Source of the DNA: CAZHFW01 sp964531675
Lineage (GTDB): Bacteria; Planctomycetota; Phycisphaerae; Phycisphaerales; UBA1924
Reading direction: 5' to 3'
Assembly (NCBI GenBank): GCA_964531675.1
Contig: CAZHFW010000008.1
Coordinates: 1-64,000 of the forward strand
DNA length: 64,000 nucleotides
Shown here: in pieces, positions 1 to 8,311 of the stretch
Position numbering within the stretch: position 1 is the first letter of the stretch
Layout of the letters: each line of letters begins with the position of its first letter
Made by a program: the position numbers and the translations under genes
The notes under the pieces: model-generated
Told to the model about the DNA's origin: nothing
Databases searched by the model: none
The model's input: only the letters and a program-made list of their open reading frames with translations

Positions 1-1
1 G

Positions 2-316
2 TTCGTACAATACGGCTGGGGCGATCAAGAGGTCAACGATGACGCCAACCATGTCGCGATCGGCCTGAGCCTGAACGGCACGTTTGAAGGCCGCGACGAC
101 GACGGCGCGGGCGTGTACTTCTCCTGGAACGATCTCTCCGACGCCGACGGCGCCGGGTATCCCGAGGACGAAACGGTGCTGGAAGGCTTCTACAAGATCC
201 AGCTCACCCCCTGGTGCTTCGTGAAGCCCGACATCCAGTACGTCTGGAATCCCGGCGGCGCTTCGGACGTTGACAACGCTCTGGTCGGCGCGGTGCGATT
301 CCAGGTCAGCTTCTGA
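2..316 (+). CDS. Carbohydrate-selective porin, OprB-like (3' end only)
   Basis: Only the last 104 residues are present; the gene enters from the left edge. The visible part has alternating hydrophobic/polar beta-strand character, contains a segment reading KPDIQYVWNPGG and ends in an aromatic residue (VRFQVSF). Both are typical of the last strands of OprB-type outer-membrane porins, where a C-terminal Phe is the assembly signal. The likely role is passive sugar uptake across the outer membrane. The family call rests on the C-terminal strands alone, so another 16- to 18-strand porin is possible. Confidence 0.7.
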   Translation, partial: FVQYGWGDQEVNDDANHVAIGLSLNGTFEGRDDDGAGVYFSWNDLSDADGAGYPEDETVLEGFYKIQLTPWCFVKPDIQYVWNPGGASDVDNALVGAVRFQVSF

Positions 317-404
317 TCAGGCGTCACGCCCGATTCAACTCGCATCACACCCGCGACATCGGGGCCGCTTCCGGGGCTCCGATGTTCGCTTTTGGCCGCG
401 GCGC

Positions 405-1328
405 TCACTCCGCGAACAGCGCGTCCACGAAGTTGGCGGGGTCAAAGGGCTGCACGTCGTCGGGCGTTTCGCCGACGCCGATGAACTTGACGGGGATGTT
501 GGTCACGTCCTTGATCGCGACCACGATGCCGCCTTTGGCGGTGCCGTCGAGCTTGGAGAGGAAGATCCCGGTCACGCCCGCGGACTTGGAGAACTCTTGG
601 GCCTGACGCAGCGCGTTCTGGCCGCTGGTCGCGTCCAGGACGAGCAGCACCTCGTGCGGTCCGCCCGGGATCTGCTTTTCGACGACCGAGCGGAGCTTGG
701 AGAGCTGACGCATCAGCGGGTCCTGGGTCTGCAGGCGTCCGGCGGTGTCGAGGATGAGCACGTCCACGCCTCGAGACTTGGCGGCGGCGCAGGCGTCGAA
801 GGCGACCGCGGAGGGATCACCCCCCTGCTGCCCTTTCACAACACTGACCCCGACGCGCTCGGCCCAGACTTCAAGCTGACGAACCGCGCCGGCGCGGAAC
901 GTGTCGCACGCGCCCAGAAGGACCGTCTTGCCCTGGGCGCGGAGAGCACCGGCGAGCTTGGCGATGGAGGTCGTCTTGCCGACGCCGTTGACGCCGGTCA
1001 TGAGAATGACCGTCGGCCCCGAGGGTGCGAAGCGAAGCTCGCGATCCTGCTGAGGCCAGAGGCTCCGGAGCTCGGCCTTGAGGAACTCCAGGACCTGATC
1101 GCCTTTGTCGATCCTGCCCGCGCGGAAGTCGGCCCGGATCTGCTCCATCCAGCGAGCGGTCGTCTTCACGCCCACATCGGCCTGGATCAGGCGTGATTCG
1201 AGCTCCGACAACACGTTCTCGTCAAGCTTGCGTCCGAGCAGCAGCGAGCGGACGGTCGCGACCAGCGTCTCGCGGGTCTTTTCCAGACCCTGCTTGAGCT
1301 TCCCGACGATGGACTTGAAGAACCCCAC
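405..1328 (-). CDS. ftsY: Signal recognition particle receptor FtsY
   Basis: 307 residues. This SRP-type GTPase receives SRP-ribosome complexes at the inner membrane. An N-terminal helical NG-type N domain (about 1-95) is followed by the G domain: P-loop GVNGVGKT (112-119), DTFRAGA (142-148), DTAGR (194-198) and SKLDGTAKGG (258-267). The variable acidic A domain of long FtsY proteins is absent, so this is the short form. The ATG start gives the usual MGFFKS amphipathic membrane-targeting helix. nusB lies 6 nt upstream on the same strand, so ribH-nusB-ftsY is probably one transcript. Confidence 0.95.
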   Translation of the reverse strand: MGFFKSIVGKLKQGLEKTRETLVATVRSLLLGRKLDENVLSELESRLIQADVGVKTTARWMEQIRADFRAGRIDKGDQVLEFLKAELRSLWPQQDRELRFAPSGPTVILMTGVNGVGKTTSIAKLAGALRAQGKTVLLGACDTFRAGAVRQLEVWAERVGVSVVKGQQGGDPSAVAFDACAAAKSRGVDVLILDTAGRLQTQDPLMRQLSKLRSVVEKQIPGGPHEVLLVLDATSGQNALRQAQEFSKSAGVTGIFLSKLDGTAKGGIVVAIKDVTNIPVKFIGVGETPDDVQPFDPANFVDALFAE

Positions 1329-1334
1329 GCGACG

Positions 1335-1814
1335 TCAGCCTCCGGAGGGATTCGCGTCGCCCTGGGGCGTTTCGGCGGGCTCGATCGCTTCGCCGCGCTC
1401 GGCCAGGACGCGCTTGAGGACCTTGTCAAGAAGACCATTGACGAAGGCGGGCGACTTCTCGGTGCCGAACGACTTGGCCAGTTCCACCGCTTCGTTGACG
1501 ATGATCTTGGGGTGGGCGGTGGCCTTGGTCATCTCGTAGTGGGCCAGACGGAGCACGGCGCGATCGGCAGCAGCCTGGCGGCTCGCGGGCCAGCCCGGCG
1601 CCAGCGTGAGCATTTCCGCGTCGGCCGCCGCGCGGGCCTCGTACGCCCCCACCGCAAGATCGAACGCACGCTCGATCTCGGAGGCGGAGTAATGCTCCTT
1701 CACGTCGTCGTCTTCGATGAGATCGCGCACCGCGTCGATGTCCGCCTCGCCGCGGGCGTCGATCTGAAACAGCGCCTGGAAGGCCAGGCGGCGGATTTCG
1801 GAAAGCGTCGCCAT
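1335..1814 (-). CDS. nusB: Transcription antitermination factor NusB
   Basis: 159 residues. NusB binds boxA RNA with NusE (S10) for antitermination of rRNA operons. The sequence opens with the family signature around RRLAFQALFQID and has the C-terminal helical hallmark DRAVLRLAHYEM, then IIVNEAVELAKSFGTEKSPAFVNGLLDKV. Length is normal, with a short Pro/Glu-rich tail. Its ATG overlaps the ribH stop codon (TGATG), which implies translational coupling. The ribH-nusB order is the widespread bacterial arrangement and supports both calls. Confidence 0.95.
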   Translation of the reverse strand: MATLSEIRRLAFQALFQIDARGEADIDAVRDLIEDDDVKEHYSASEIERAFDLAVGAYEARAAADAEMLTLAPGWPASRQAAADRAVLRLAHYEMTKATAHPKIIVNEAVELAKSFGTEKSPAFVNGLLDKVLKRVLAERGEAIEPAETPQGDANPSGG

Positions 1815-2356
1815 CAGCGCTTCCCCTTCCGCTTCTTGGAGACCGCCTTGTCGGGCCTGGTGCGGGAGGCGGCCTTGGCGTGTCCGCCGGCGCCGATGTT
1901 CTCGATCGCTTCCAGCGTGTCGAGGAGGGCCGCCATGGCTTCCTGACCCTTGTTGCCCTTGTCGCCGCCGGCGCGGGCGCGAGCCTGGGCCGGCGTGTCG
2001 ACGGTCAGCACGCCGAACGCGCAGGGCACGTCGGTCGCGATGGTGACCGAGACCAGGCCGTGCGCGACGGCCTCGGCGATGTAGCGATCATGGCTCGTTT
2101 CGCCCTTGATCAGGCATCCCAGGCCGACGACGCCGCGGACCTTGCCGCTGCGGGCCGCGGCCAGCGCCAGCGCGGGCAGTTCGTACGCGCCGGGCGCGTC
2201 GATCACGAGGACGTCCTCACGGCGTCCGCCGCAGTCCTGGTACTCCTCGACCGCGCCGCGGAGCAGTTCGCGGGTCACGGACTCGTTGTACCGGCTGACG
2301 ACAACCGCCACCGGGGGGAGGGTTGCCCGAGAAGATGCACGCCCGTTCTTGGCCAT
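1814..2356 (-). CDS. ribH: 6,7-dimethyl-8-ribityllumazine synthase
   Basis: 180 residues. RibH condenses ribityl-aminouracil with dihydroxybutanone phosphate in riboflavin synthesis. Family motifs visible are VVSRYNE (substrate loop), the APGAYELP segment, and GCLIKGETSHDRYIAEAV with the catalytic His. The C-terminus has a basic extension (SKKRKGKR). I chose the ATG at 2356 over an upstream GTG at 2395, because a TACCAT -10 hexamer sits between them and the conserved domain begins soon after this ATG. It is the first gene of a ribH-nusB-ftsY run. Confidence 0.93.
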   Translation of the reverse strand: MAKNGRASSRATLPPVAVVVSRYNESVTRELLRGAVEEYQDCGGRREDVLVIDAPGAYELPALALAAARSGKVRGVVGLGCLIKGETSHDRYIAEAVAHGLVSVTIATDVPCAFGVLTVDTPAQARARAGGDKGNKGQEAMAALLDTLEAIENIGAGGHAKAASRTRPDKAVSKKRKGKR

Positions 2357-2365
2357 GGGAGGCGG

Positions 2366-2371
2366 ATGGTA
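2366..2371 (-). promoter_or_regulatory. Putative -10 element of ribH-nusB-ftsY
   Basis: TACCAT on the minus strand, 9 nt before the ribH ATG. It matches the TANNNT pattern seen before many genes here. No convincing -35 was seen. Confidence 0.35.
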
Positions 2372-2437
2372 GACGCCTCGGGGACAGATCCCCACCTTCT
2401 AGAGCTTCAAGACTGGTTTGGGGGCCCCGCGGGGGCT

Positions 2438-3301
2438 TCAGGTCAGCTTCAGGGCGAAGAAGACCGCGGTGAACGCCAGGTCCGCAAAGACGATGGAGAC
2501 CACGCACTCGACGACGGTCGAGGTGGTCGCCTTGCCGACGCCCGCGGCGCCGCCCGACACCCGCAGGCCGTTGCCGCAGGCGATCAGGCCGATGAGCAGG
2601 CCGAAGACCGTGGCCTTCATGACGCCCGTGACGAAGTCGACGGGCTTGGCCTGGTCGAGCATGTTGGAGACGTAGGTCGAGTAGGGGATGTCGAGGACCG
2701 TGATCGCCATGATCAGGCTGGCGATGATCGACATGAAGCTCGCGATGACGCCCAGGGCGCTCATGCTGACCAGCGAGGCCAGCACGCGGGGGACGACCAG
2801 GAACCGGACCGGGTTCAGGGCGTGGGCTTCGAGCGCTTCGATCTCTTCGCTCACGACCATGGTGCCGATCTCGGCCGCGATGGACGCGCCCGCGAAGCCG
2901 GTCAGCACGATGGCGCCGATCAGGGGGCCGAGTTCACGCAGCACCGCGACCGCGATGATGTTCGCGACGAGGTCCTTGCGGCCGAACTCGTCCAGAGGCG
3001 GCGCGAGCTGGAAGGCGAGGATGAAGCCCACACAGCCCGAAACCAGGGAAACGATGAAGATCGAGCGGACACCGATGCGGACGATCTGCGCGACAATCGC
3101 GGGCCAGCCGATGCGGACTTTGGACTTGCCCGCGGAGCGGAACACCCAGTGCAGCGTGTCGGCCAGGAGGTACAGGACGTCGCCGATGTGATCCAGGACG
3201 GAGAAGATGCGGGCGCCGATGACATCCAGGCCGCGCACGAAAAGACTGGGCGCTGCGCCTTGCATGTCTCCGTTGCGATTTCCCAGACCCGCGTCGGCCA
3301 T
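2438..3301 (-). CDS. mlaE: MlaE-family ABC lipid transporter permease
   Basis: 287 residues, inner-membrane permease of the MlaE (DUF140) family, which moves phospholipids between the inner and outer membranes. It has five to six hydrophobic helices, the family segments EFGRKD and LRELGPLIGAIVLTGFAGAS, and the conserved EIGTM region. The ATG at 3301 is chosen because AAGGAAA lies about 9 nt upstream and because the longer frame before it antisense-overlaps the STAS gene. No MlaF ATPase or MlaD (MCE) gene is next to it. The upstream neighbour is a STAS-domain gene, which resembles the MlaB relationship of the E. coli system. Confidence 0.88.
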   Translation of the reverse strand: MADAGLGNRNGDMQGAAPSLFVRGLDVIGARIFSVLDHIGDVLYLLADTLHWVFRSAGKSKVRIGWPAIVAQIVRIGVRSIFIVSLVSGCVGFILAFQLAPPLDEFGRKDLVANIIAVAVLRELGPLIGAIVLTGFAGASIAAEIGTMVVSEEIEALEAHALNPVRFLVVPRVLASLVSMSALGVIASFMSIIASLIMAITVLDIPYSTYVSNMLDQAKPVDFVTGVMKATVFGLLIGLIACGNGLRVSGGAAGVGKATTSTVVECVVSIVFADLAFTAVFFALKLT

Positions 3302-3342
3302 GACGTTGGATTTCCTTGAAGAGAACTTCGGGCTTGGGCGGC

Positions 3343-3678
3343 TCAGGCCAGCGCGACTTCGACGCTGGGGACGATCTTGAAGACGGTGTGCAGGCGTGCG
3401 ATCTCGAAGATCGCGCGGACCTTGTCGTTGAGCCCGCAGAGGATCATCGGGACCTTGGTCTGCGTGGAGGTCTTGAGGGCGTCCACGAGGGTGGCCAGGC
3501 CGGGCGAGTTCATGTAGTCGACCAGCGAGAGGTCGACGACGAGCTTGGCGGGCTTGCCCTCGAAGGCCTTGCGGAGCGCGGTACGGAACTCGGAGGCCTG
3601 CTGGTAAGCAATTTCCCCGGAGGGCGCCACCACCGTCGTCGTGCCGTGCTGCGTGAACTTGATCCAATCCTGGGGCAT
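3343..3678 (-). CDS. STAS-domain protein (anti-sigma antagonist or MlaB-like)
   Basis: 111 residues, a single STAS domain. The key segment is LVVDLSLVDYMNSPGLATLV, with Ser58 at the position phosphorylated in SpoIIAA/RsbV proteins. The ATG at 3678 has GTGGAG 6 nt upstream and is preferred to the TTG at 3714. It lies between an RsbW-like kinase gene (upstream) and mlaE (downstream). Two jobs are therefore plausible: partner-switching antagonist of the kinase, or MlaB-type regulator of the lipid transporter. Sequence alone does not decide; the matching Ser/Asn-Ser motif and adjacent kinase favour partner switching. Confidence 0.85.
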   Translation of the reverse strand: MPQDWIKFTQHGTTTVVAPSGEIAYQQASEFRTALRKAFEGKPAKLVVDLSLVDYMNSPGLATLVDALKTSTQTKVPMILCGLNDKVRAIFEIARLHTVFKIVPSVEVALA

Positions 3679-3729
3679 GCAGACTCCACTCGCACTCGGA
3701 AACAACTCACTCAAGCCGGGGGGCTCAAC

Positions 3730-4194
3730 TTAGCCCGCTTTGGCGCCCGGGTCCTGTTTGTCCCCCGGAGCGGCTTTGGGCTCCGGGTTCTTGACCAGCG
3801 TCAGCCGCATTCCCCGGCCCTCACGCTTCTCAAAGCGTACCTCATTCATCACTTCCTTGATGATGTGGACGCCCAGGCCGCCGGGTCGGATGTCCTCCAG
3901 CTCGCGGCCCTTGATTTTCTCGGGTTCGACCTGCTTGGCCTCGTCCTCGATCACAATCTTGAGGCCCCCCTGTTCGGTGGGCCAGATGTTGATCCAGATG
4001 GGCTGGTCAAGCTGACGGTCGTAGCCGTGACGGATGACGTTGCAGAGGGCCTCATCGACCGCCAGAGCGATCTGGCTGCTTCCGACGGACCCGAAGCCCA
4101 TCGTCCGGGCGATGCCCGTGATGAGTTCCCGGGCGCCGCCGAGGTACACCGGGTTGGAGACGATGCGCAGATGAACGTGCGGACTCTGGTTCAT
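3730..4194 (-). CDS. RsbW-like anti-sigma factor / serine kinase
   Basis: 154 residues with a GHKL (HATPase_c_2) fold. The N-box is ALAVDEALCNVIRHGY with Glu48 and Asn52. The Gly-rich lid is PGGLGVHII, followed by the GMRLTLVK strand. The usual DxGxP G1 box reads EDEAKQVEP, so the glycine is missing. Proteins of this family phosphorylate a STAS partner and sequester sigma factors; the STAS gene lies 51 nt downstream. The start codon overlaps the stop of the lipoprotein gene upstream (4191-4194), so all are probably co-translated. The sigma target cannot be read from the window. Confidence 0.88.
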   Translation of the reverse strand: MNQSPHVHLRIVSNPVYLGGARELITGIARTMGFGSVGSSQIALAVDEALCNVIRHGYDRQLDQPIWINIWPTEQGGLKIVIEDEAKQVEPEKIKGRELEDIRPGGLGVHIIKEVMNEVRFEKREGRGMRLTLVKNPEPKAAPGDKQDPGAKAG

Positions 4195-4541
4195 CGGGAC
4201 TTCCCTGCCTCCGATTGGTCGGTCCTGGTCTTTTCCCAGGCGACCCAGCGCTCGACGGCCTTGGCCCGTTCGTCCTCCGGGGCCGCGTGATCGTATCCAA
4301 AGGTCTGTCCCGTCAGGCGTTCCAGCGACCGGATGGCCACCAGCCGCTCGGCGGGGTCGTCGCTGTCGAGCATGCGGACCAGATCCGGGATCGACGCTTT
4401 GTTCTGCGTGTCGACCGCTCTGAAGCTGGCCTCCAGGCGTGCGCCGGGTTCGCGCGAGTCAAAGCTGGCGGATTCGGGCGAGCAGCCGATCAAGGCTCCA
4501 AGTCCGAGGATGCAGCAGATGGGGCGTGTGGCTCGTGTCAC
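4191..4541 (-). CDS. Small lipoprotein with a HEAT-like segment
   Basis: 116 residues beginning with GTG. The N-terminus is a lipoprotein signal with lipobox LIGC (Cys20). The mature part holds one HEAT/armadillo-like stretch (IPDLVRMLDSDDPAERLVAIRSLERLTG), followed by the segment GYDHAAPEDERAKAVERWVAWE, which is common in planctomycete HEAT-repeat lipoproteins. It overlaps the RsbW-like gene by 4 nt. The function is unknown; position suggests an envelope sensor or partner of the STAS/RsbW module, but that is inference only. Confidence 0.72.
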   Translation of the reverse strand: MTRATRPICCILGLGALIGCSPESASFDSREPGARLEASFRAVDTQNKASIPDLVRMLDSDDPAERLVAIRSLERLTGQTFGYDHAAPEDERAKAVERWVAWEKTRTDQSEAGKSR

Positions 4542-4549
4542 GTCCGGCC

Positions 4550-4555
4550 ATGGTA
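4550..4555 (-). promoter_or_regulatory. Putative -10 element of the lipoprotein-RsbW-STAS-mlaE run
   Basis: TACCAT on the minus strand, 8 nt before the GTG start at 4541, with no Shine-Dalgarno sequence between. This predicts a leaderless or nearly leaderless transcript. Confidence 0.35.
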
Positions 4556-4655
4556 GCCGAACGCACGCCGGCTGGGTGGAGGATCCCCAAACGGGCCCGC
4601 TACCATCCCCGCTTCCCCTGCCGGGGCGGTCCGTCCGGCGGGCATGGAGTCAGAC

Positions 4656-6227
4656 ATGAGCACCCCCGCAGCGGCCCGCCCGCGCGACGTCATCCCGATC
4701 CTCGACTTTGGCGGCCAAACCGCCCAGCTGATCGCCCGGCGCGTTCGCGACGCGGGCGTCTTCTCCCTGCTGGTCGCCCCGACCATCAAGCCAGAGGAAC
4801 TCCGGGCGATGAACCCCAAGGGGATCATCCTCTCCGGCGGACCCTCCTCGGTCTACGAGCCCAACGCGCCCAAGTGCGACCCCGCGATCTTCAAGCTCGG
4901 CGTTCCGGTGCTCGGCATCTGCTACGGCATGCAGCTGGCGGCGCAGATCCTCGGCGGTCGCGTTGACCGCGCCGACCATCGCGAGTTCGGACGCGCCAAT
5001 CTCGCGGTGAATGACCGCTCGGATCTGTTCGCGGCGATCCCCGAACGCACCACGGTCTGGATGTCCCACGGCGATCAGGTCGTTGACATCGATCACGCCA
5101 AGTTCACGCCGCTGGCCTCGACGCCCACTTGCCCGCTGGCGGCGGTCCGCGCGACCATCCCGGGCGTGCGGTTCTTCGGCGTGCAGTTTCACCCGGAAGT
5201 CACGCACACCCCCCACGGCTACGAGCTTCTCCGGAACTTCGTGTACGAGGTGTGCAAGTGCACGCCCTCCTGGCACATGGCCGACTACGCCAAGCAGGCC
5301 GCCGACCACATCCGCGAGACCGTCGGCAATGGTCACGTGATCTGCGGCCTGTCTGGCGGCGTGGACTCTGCGGTCACCGCGGCGCTGGTGCACAAGGCGA
5401 TCGGCAAGCAGCTCACGTGCGTCTTCGTGGACACGGGGCTGCTGCGCAACAACGAACGGGAGTTCGTCGAAACCACGTTCCGCGACCACTTCAAGATCGA
5501 TCTGCGCACCGCGGACGCGGGGAGCGAGTTCCTTTCCGATCTTCGCGGCGTGACCGACCCGCAAGAGAAGCGCCGCCGGATCGGACACCGTTTCATCGAG
5601 GTGTTCAAGCGCGAGTCGCTCAAGATCAAGGACGCCCGGTTCCTGGCCCAGGGCACGCTCTACCCCGACGTCATCGAGTCCGGGCATGGTCACGCGGGGA
5701 CCGCTGCGGGGATCAAGCTCCACCACAACGTGGGCGGCTTGCCTGAGAATCTCGGGTTCAAGCTCGTGGAGCCCCTCCGCGAACTCTTCAAGGACGAGGT
5801 CCGCAAGCTTGGCGAGGTGCTCGGTCTGCCCGACCAGCTCATCTGGAGGCATCCGTTCCCGGGCCCGGGTCTGGCGGTTCGCGTGCTCGGCGAAGTGACG
5901 CCCCCCAAGCTCGCGATCCTGCGCGATTGCGACGAGATTCTGCTCGAGGAAATTACCGCAGCAAATCTGTACCGCGCCACGAGCCAGGTCTTCGCGGTCT
6001 TGCTCCCGGTGCAATCGGTGGGCGTGATGGGCGATGGTCGGACCTACGACTCCTGCGTCGCGATCCGTGCGGTGGAGTCGCAGGACTTCATGTCGGCCGA
6101 CTGGGTCAGGCTCCCCTGGGACGTGCTGGCGCGGGTTTCGTCGCGCATCATCAATGAAGTGCGGGGCGTCAACCGCGTCGTCTACGACATCTCCAGCAAG
6201 CCCCCCGCGACCATCGAATGGGAGTGA
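4656..6227 (+). CDS. guaA: GMP synthase (glutamine-hydrolysing)
   Basis: 523 residues. GuaA converts XMP to GMP using glutamine. The N-terminal class I amidotransferase domain has FGGQTAQLIARR, nucleophile Cys89 in GICYGMQ and the FHPEV triad segment. The ATP pyrophosphatase domain has the P-loop SGGVDS (233-238). The C-terminal dimerisation domain ends in the family-typical KPPATIEWE. I prefer the ATG at 4656 to the one at 4644, because GGAG lies about 8 nt before it and the conserved domain begins immediately. Length is normal. Confidence 0.97.
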   Translation: MSTPAAARPRDVIPILDFGGQTAQLIARRVRDAGVFSLLVAPTIKPEELRAMNPKGIILSGGPSSVYEPNAPKCDPAIFKLGVPVLGICYGMQLAAQILGGRVDRADHREFGRANLAVNDRSDLFAAIPERTTVWMSHGDQVVDIDHAKFTPLASTPTCPLAAVRATIPGVRFFGVQFHPEVTHTPHGYELLRNFVYEVCKCTPSWHMADYAKQAADHIRETVGNGHVICGLSGGVDSAVTAALVHKAIGKQLTCVFVDTGLLRNNEREFVETTFRDHFKIDLRTADAGSEFLSDLRGVTDPQEKRRRIGHRFIEVFKRESLKIKDARFLAQGTLYPDVIESGHGHAGTAAGIKLHHNVGGLPENLGFKLVEPLRELFKDEVRKLGEVLGLPDQLIWRHPFPGPGLAVRVLGEVTPPKLAILRDCDEILLEEITAANLYRATSQVFAVLLPVQSVGVMGDGRTYDSCVAIRAVESQDFMSADWVRLPWDVLARVSSRIINEVRGVNRVVYDISSKPPATIEWE

Positions 6228-6235
6228 GGCGAGGC

Positions 6236-6832
6236 ATGGCCAAGCGGCCCGGCGCAAACCCATCTCGGTCCGCGGCGGCGATCGGCGCGAGGGTCATGCT
6301 GCGGCATCCGGTGGAGCGGGATCGCGATGCGTACATCGCGCTGCGCCGCGAGTCCCGGGCGTTTCTGGAGCGATGGGAGCCACTGCCGCCGTCGGGCGTG
6401 GAGTGGAACTCGGAAGAAGCGTTCGACCGCTTCCTGACCACCTCGAACAGCGAGATTTCGCAGCGGTTCCTGGTTTGTGCGCGCACTCCCGACCAGATCA
6501 TGGGGCAGCTTTCCCTCGGCGGCATCATGCGAGGGTCGCTCCAGCAGTGCTTCATGGGCTACTGGATCGGAGCGCCCTTTGCCGGCAAGGGTTTCATGAC
6601 CGAGGCGGTCAAGCTCGCCCAGAGGCTCGCGTTCCGGGAGCTCAGGCTCCACCGCATCGAGGTCAACATGCAACCCATCAACGAGCCTTCCAAGCGCCTG
6701 GCCAAGGCGTGCGGCTTCCGCTACGAGGGCTATTCCCCCCGCTACCTCGAGATCGATGGCGTGTGGGTCGATCACGAGCGCTGGGCGATGACCGTGGAAG
6801 ACTACGAGGCGCTGGCCTGGGCCAAAGGCTGA
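6236..6832 (+). CDS. RimJ/RimL-type GNAT N-acetyltransferase
   Basis: 198 residues with a GNAT fold of the RimJ subgroup, which acetylates protein N-termini such as ribosomal protein S5. Visible features are VMLRHPVERDRDAYIALR at the start, GYWIGAPFAGKGFMTEAV (acetyl-CoA loop) and LHRIEVNMQPINEPSKRLAKACGFRYEG, a RimJ-type stretch. The ATG at 6236 follows a GAGG-rich stretch 8 nt past the guaA stop. The in-frame GTG-like start at 6218 would overlap guaA. Probably co-transcribed with guaA. The substrate is not predictable. Confidence 0.88.
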   Translation: MAKRPGANPSRSAAAIGARVMLRHPVERDRDAYIALRRESRAFLERWEPLPPSGVEWNSEEAFDRFLTTSNSEISQRFLVCARTPDQIMGQLSLGGIMRGSLQQCFMGYWIGAPFAGKGFMTEAVKLAQRLAFRELRLHRIEVNMQPINEPSKRLAKACGFRYEGYSPRYLEIDGVWVDHERWAMTVEDYEALAWAKG

Positions 6833-6838
6833 GCGGTC

Positions 6839-8206
6839 TCAGCGATTGAACGCGCAGTCGAGCCCGGCTCCCTCGGGCGTGAGGGCCTTGAAGGGATTGT
6901 TGGGGTCGGTCTTTCCGTCGTCGTCCACGCCATCGAGTCCGACGCTGTAGAGCTTGTAGCCCTTGCCAGACTTCTTGTAGGTCAGGGGCCAGGCGGCGAT
7001 CGCATCGTCGGGAGCGGCGGCCAGTTCTCTTGGGACAAGATCCGTGAGGTGCTCGGGATAGGAGCCCGTGCGGGCGTGGTATCGCGCCAGCGCGACGATC
7101 ACGCGGACCGCGTTCACGTCAAGCTCACCCTGGTCGACCGCCTTGATGATGCGGGAAGCATCGGGGAGGATGACCGCGAGAAGCTTGGAGCGTTCCCCCG
7201 CTCGTTCGCGGGCAGCGCTCAGCACATGCAGATCCATGCGTTCTCGACGCGGCGTGGTCGCGGCCTTGCGGGCCAGCGCGTAGTACGAGTCGATGTTCTC
7301 GCGCACGCGCTCGAGGGTGAGTGTCGGGCCTGAACTGTCGGTGCCGTTGAGGGTGACCAGGGCCCCCAGCGCGACCATGCGGTCCGGGGAGGGGCGATCG
7401 GGCTGCTCATACACAAACTCCGCAGCGTCGATCGTCGCCAGTTGCTCCGCGTCCAGGTGGAGTGTGATCGGGGGCCAGTCCAGAAGCTGTCTGATCATGG
7501 CGCCCTGCGCGAGCAGCAAGGCCCCATCGTCCAGTTGATCGGAGGCGATCGCTTGTCTGAGCGTGAGATTCGCCCGGCTCACGATCGAGACCGCGACCAT
7601 CCGATCGATCATGAGTTCCTGATGAGCGATCGTGCGCCCGAGGGCCAGTGCCTGCTCGTATGACGCGATCGCGCCGACCAGGTCGTGGGCGCGGAGCTGT
7701 TCGGACATCCGCGCCAGCGTGGCCCGCGTCAGACTCCTGGACCAGCCGGTCTCGGGGACGACCTTGGAAAGCAGCAGACCATCGCCCTTGGGGCGCACCG
7801 CGCGAGGGGCGCGGGCGAGCTCATCCAGATCCTTGAACACCCCGAGCTTCTCCAGATTCGCGAGCGCCTTCTTCGCGATCTCGACATCCTGGGGTGAGCC
7901 TCCCGGACCGAAGTCGGTGAGGACATCAAAGTCGATGGGGCGGGGCGATTCCCCGCTGTCAACCATTCGGGTCAGCTCTCCCATGAACTTAGGCCCGAGC
8001 TTGCGCAGGATGGCCAGCGCATCGGGGTCTCCCGAGCGCGACGTGGAGGGCTGGTAGCGCTCGATCATCTCCAGGATCTGGCGATGCCGTTCGGCGTTGT
8101 CCTTGGGAGGCGGGAAGTCCTCGATCTGCTTCTGGGCGATCGCTGGAGAAGCGATGAGCGCCGCGAGGATGACGATCAGGCCGAATCCGGGCCGGTGCAT
8201 TCGCAT
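6839..8206 (-). CDS. Secreted protein with a C-terminal pseudopilin-like segment
   Basis: 455 residues with a Sec signal peptide (GLIVILAALIASPAIAQ). The central part is alpha-helical with no motif I recognise. The C-terminus (YHARTGSYPEHLTDLVPREL, then YKLYSVGLDGVDDDGK) matches the periplasmic tail of GspG-like pseudopilins, a module that recurs in secreted planctomycete proteins without a prepilin signal. The start is at 8206, preceded by GGAGGCG. The function is unknown; relation to the type II system further right is only suggested by this tail. Confidence 0.7.
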   Translation of the reverse strand: MRMHRPGFGLIVILAALIASPAIAQKQIEDFPPPKDNAERHRQILEMIERYQPSTSRSGDPDALAILRKLGPKFMGELTRMVDSGESPRPIDFDVLTDFGPGGSPQDVEIAKKALANLEKLGVFKDLDELARAPRAVRPKGDGLLLSKVVPETGWSRSLTRATLARMSEQLRAHDLVGAIASYEQALALGRTIAHQELMIDRMVAVSIVSRANLTLRQAIASDQLDDGALLLAQGAMIRQLLDWPPITLHLDAEQLATIDAAEFVYEQPDRPSPDRMVALGALVTLNGTDSSGPTLTLERVRENIDSYYALARKAATTPRRERMDLHVLSAARERAGERSKLLAVILPDASRIIKAVDQGELDVNAVRVIVALARYHARTGSYPEHLTDLVPRELAAAPDDAIAAWPLTYKKSGKGYKLYSVGLDGVDDDGKTDPNNPFKALTPEGAGLDCAFNR

Positions 8207-8227
8207 GGAATCGCCTCCGATGAGGCA

Positions 8228-8233
8228 ACGGTA
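8228..8233 (-). promoter_or_regulatory. Putative -10 element of the secreted protein at 6839-8206
   Basis: TACCGT on the minus strand, 21 nt before the ATG. The intervening leader carries the GGAGGCG ribosome site, as expected for a leadered transcript. Confidence 0.35.
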
Positions 8234-8311
8234 GTCCGCGCAACACGCCAGCGATCGGCTCGCGCGGACGCGGGGATTGTGCGCGCAGGTCGGTTCTGTT
8301 CTACTGACGGC

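Noticed and set aside
2357..2440. FMN riboswitch before ribH
   Set aside because: The short leader lacks the RFN element, and the -10 hexamer is only 9 nt before the ATG.
4650..6263. A 537-residue minus-strand frame opposite guaA
   Set aside because: Antisense shadow with biased composition; guaA is certain.
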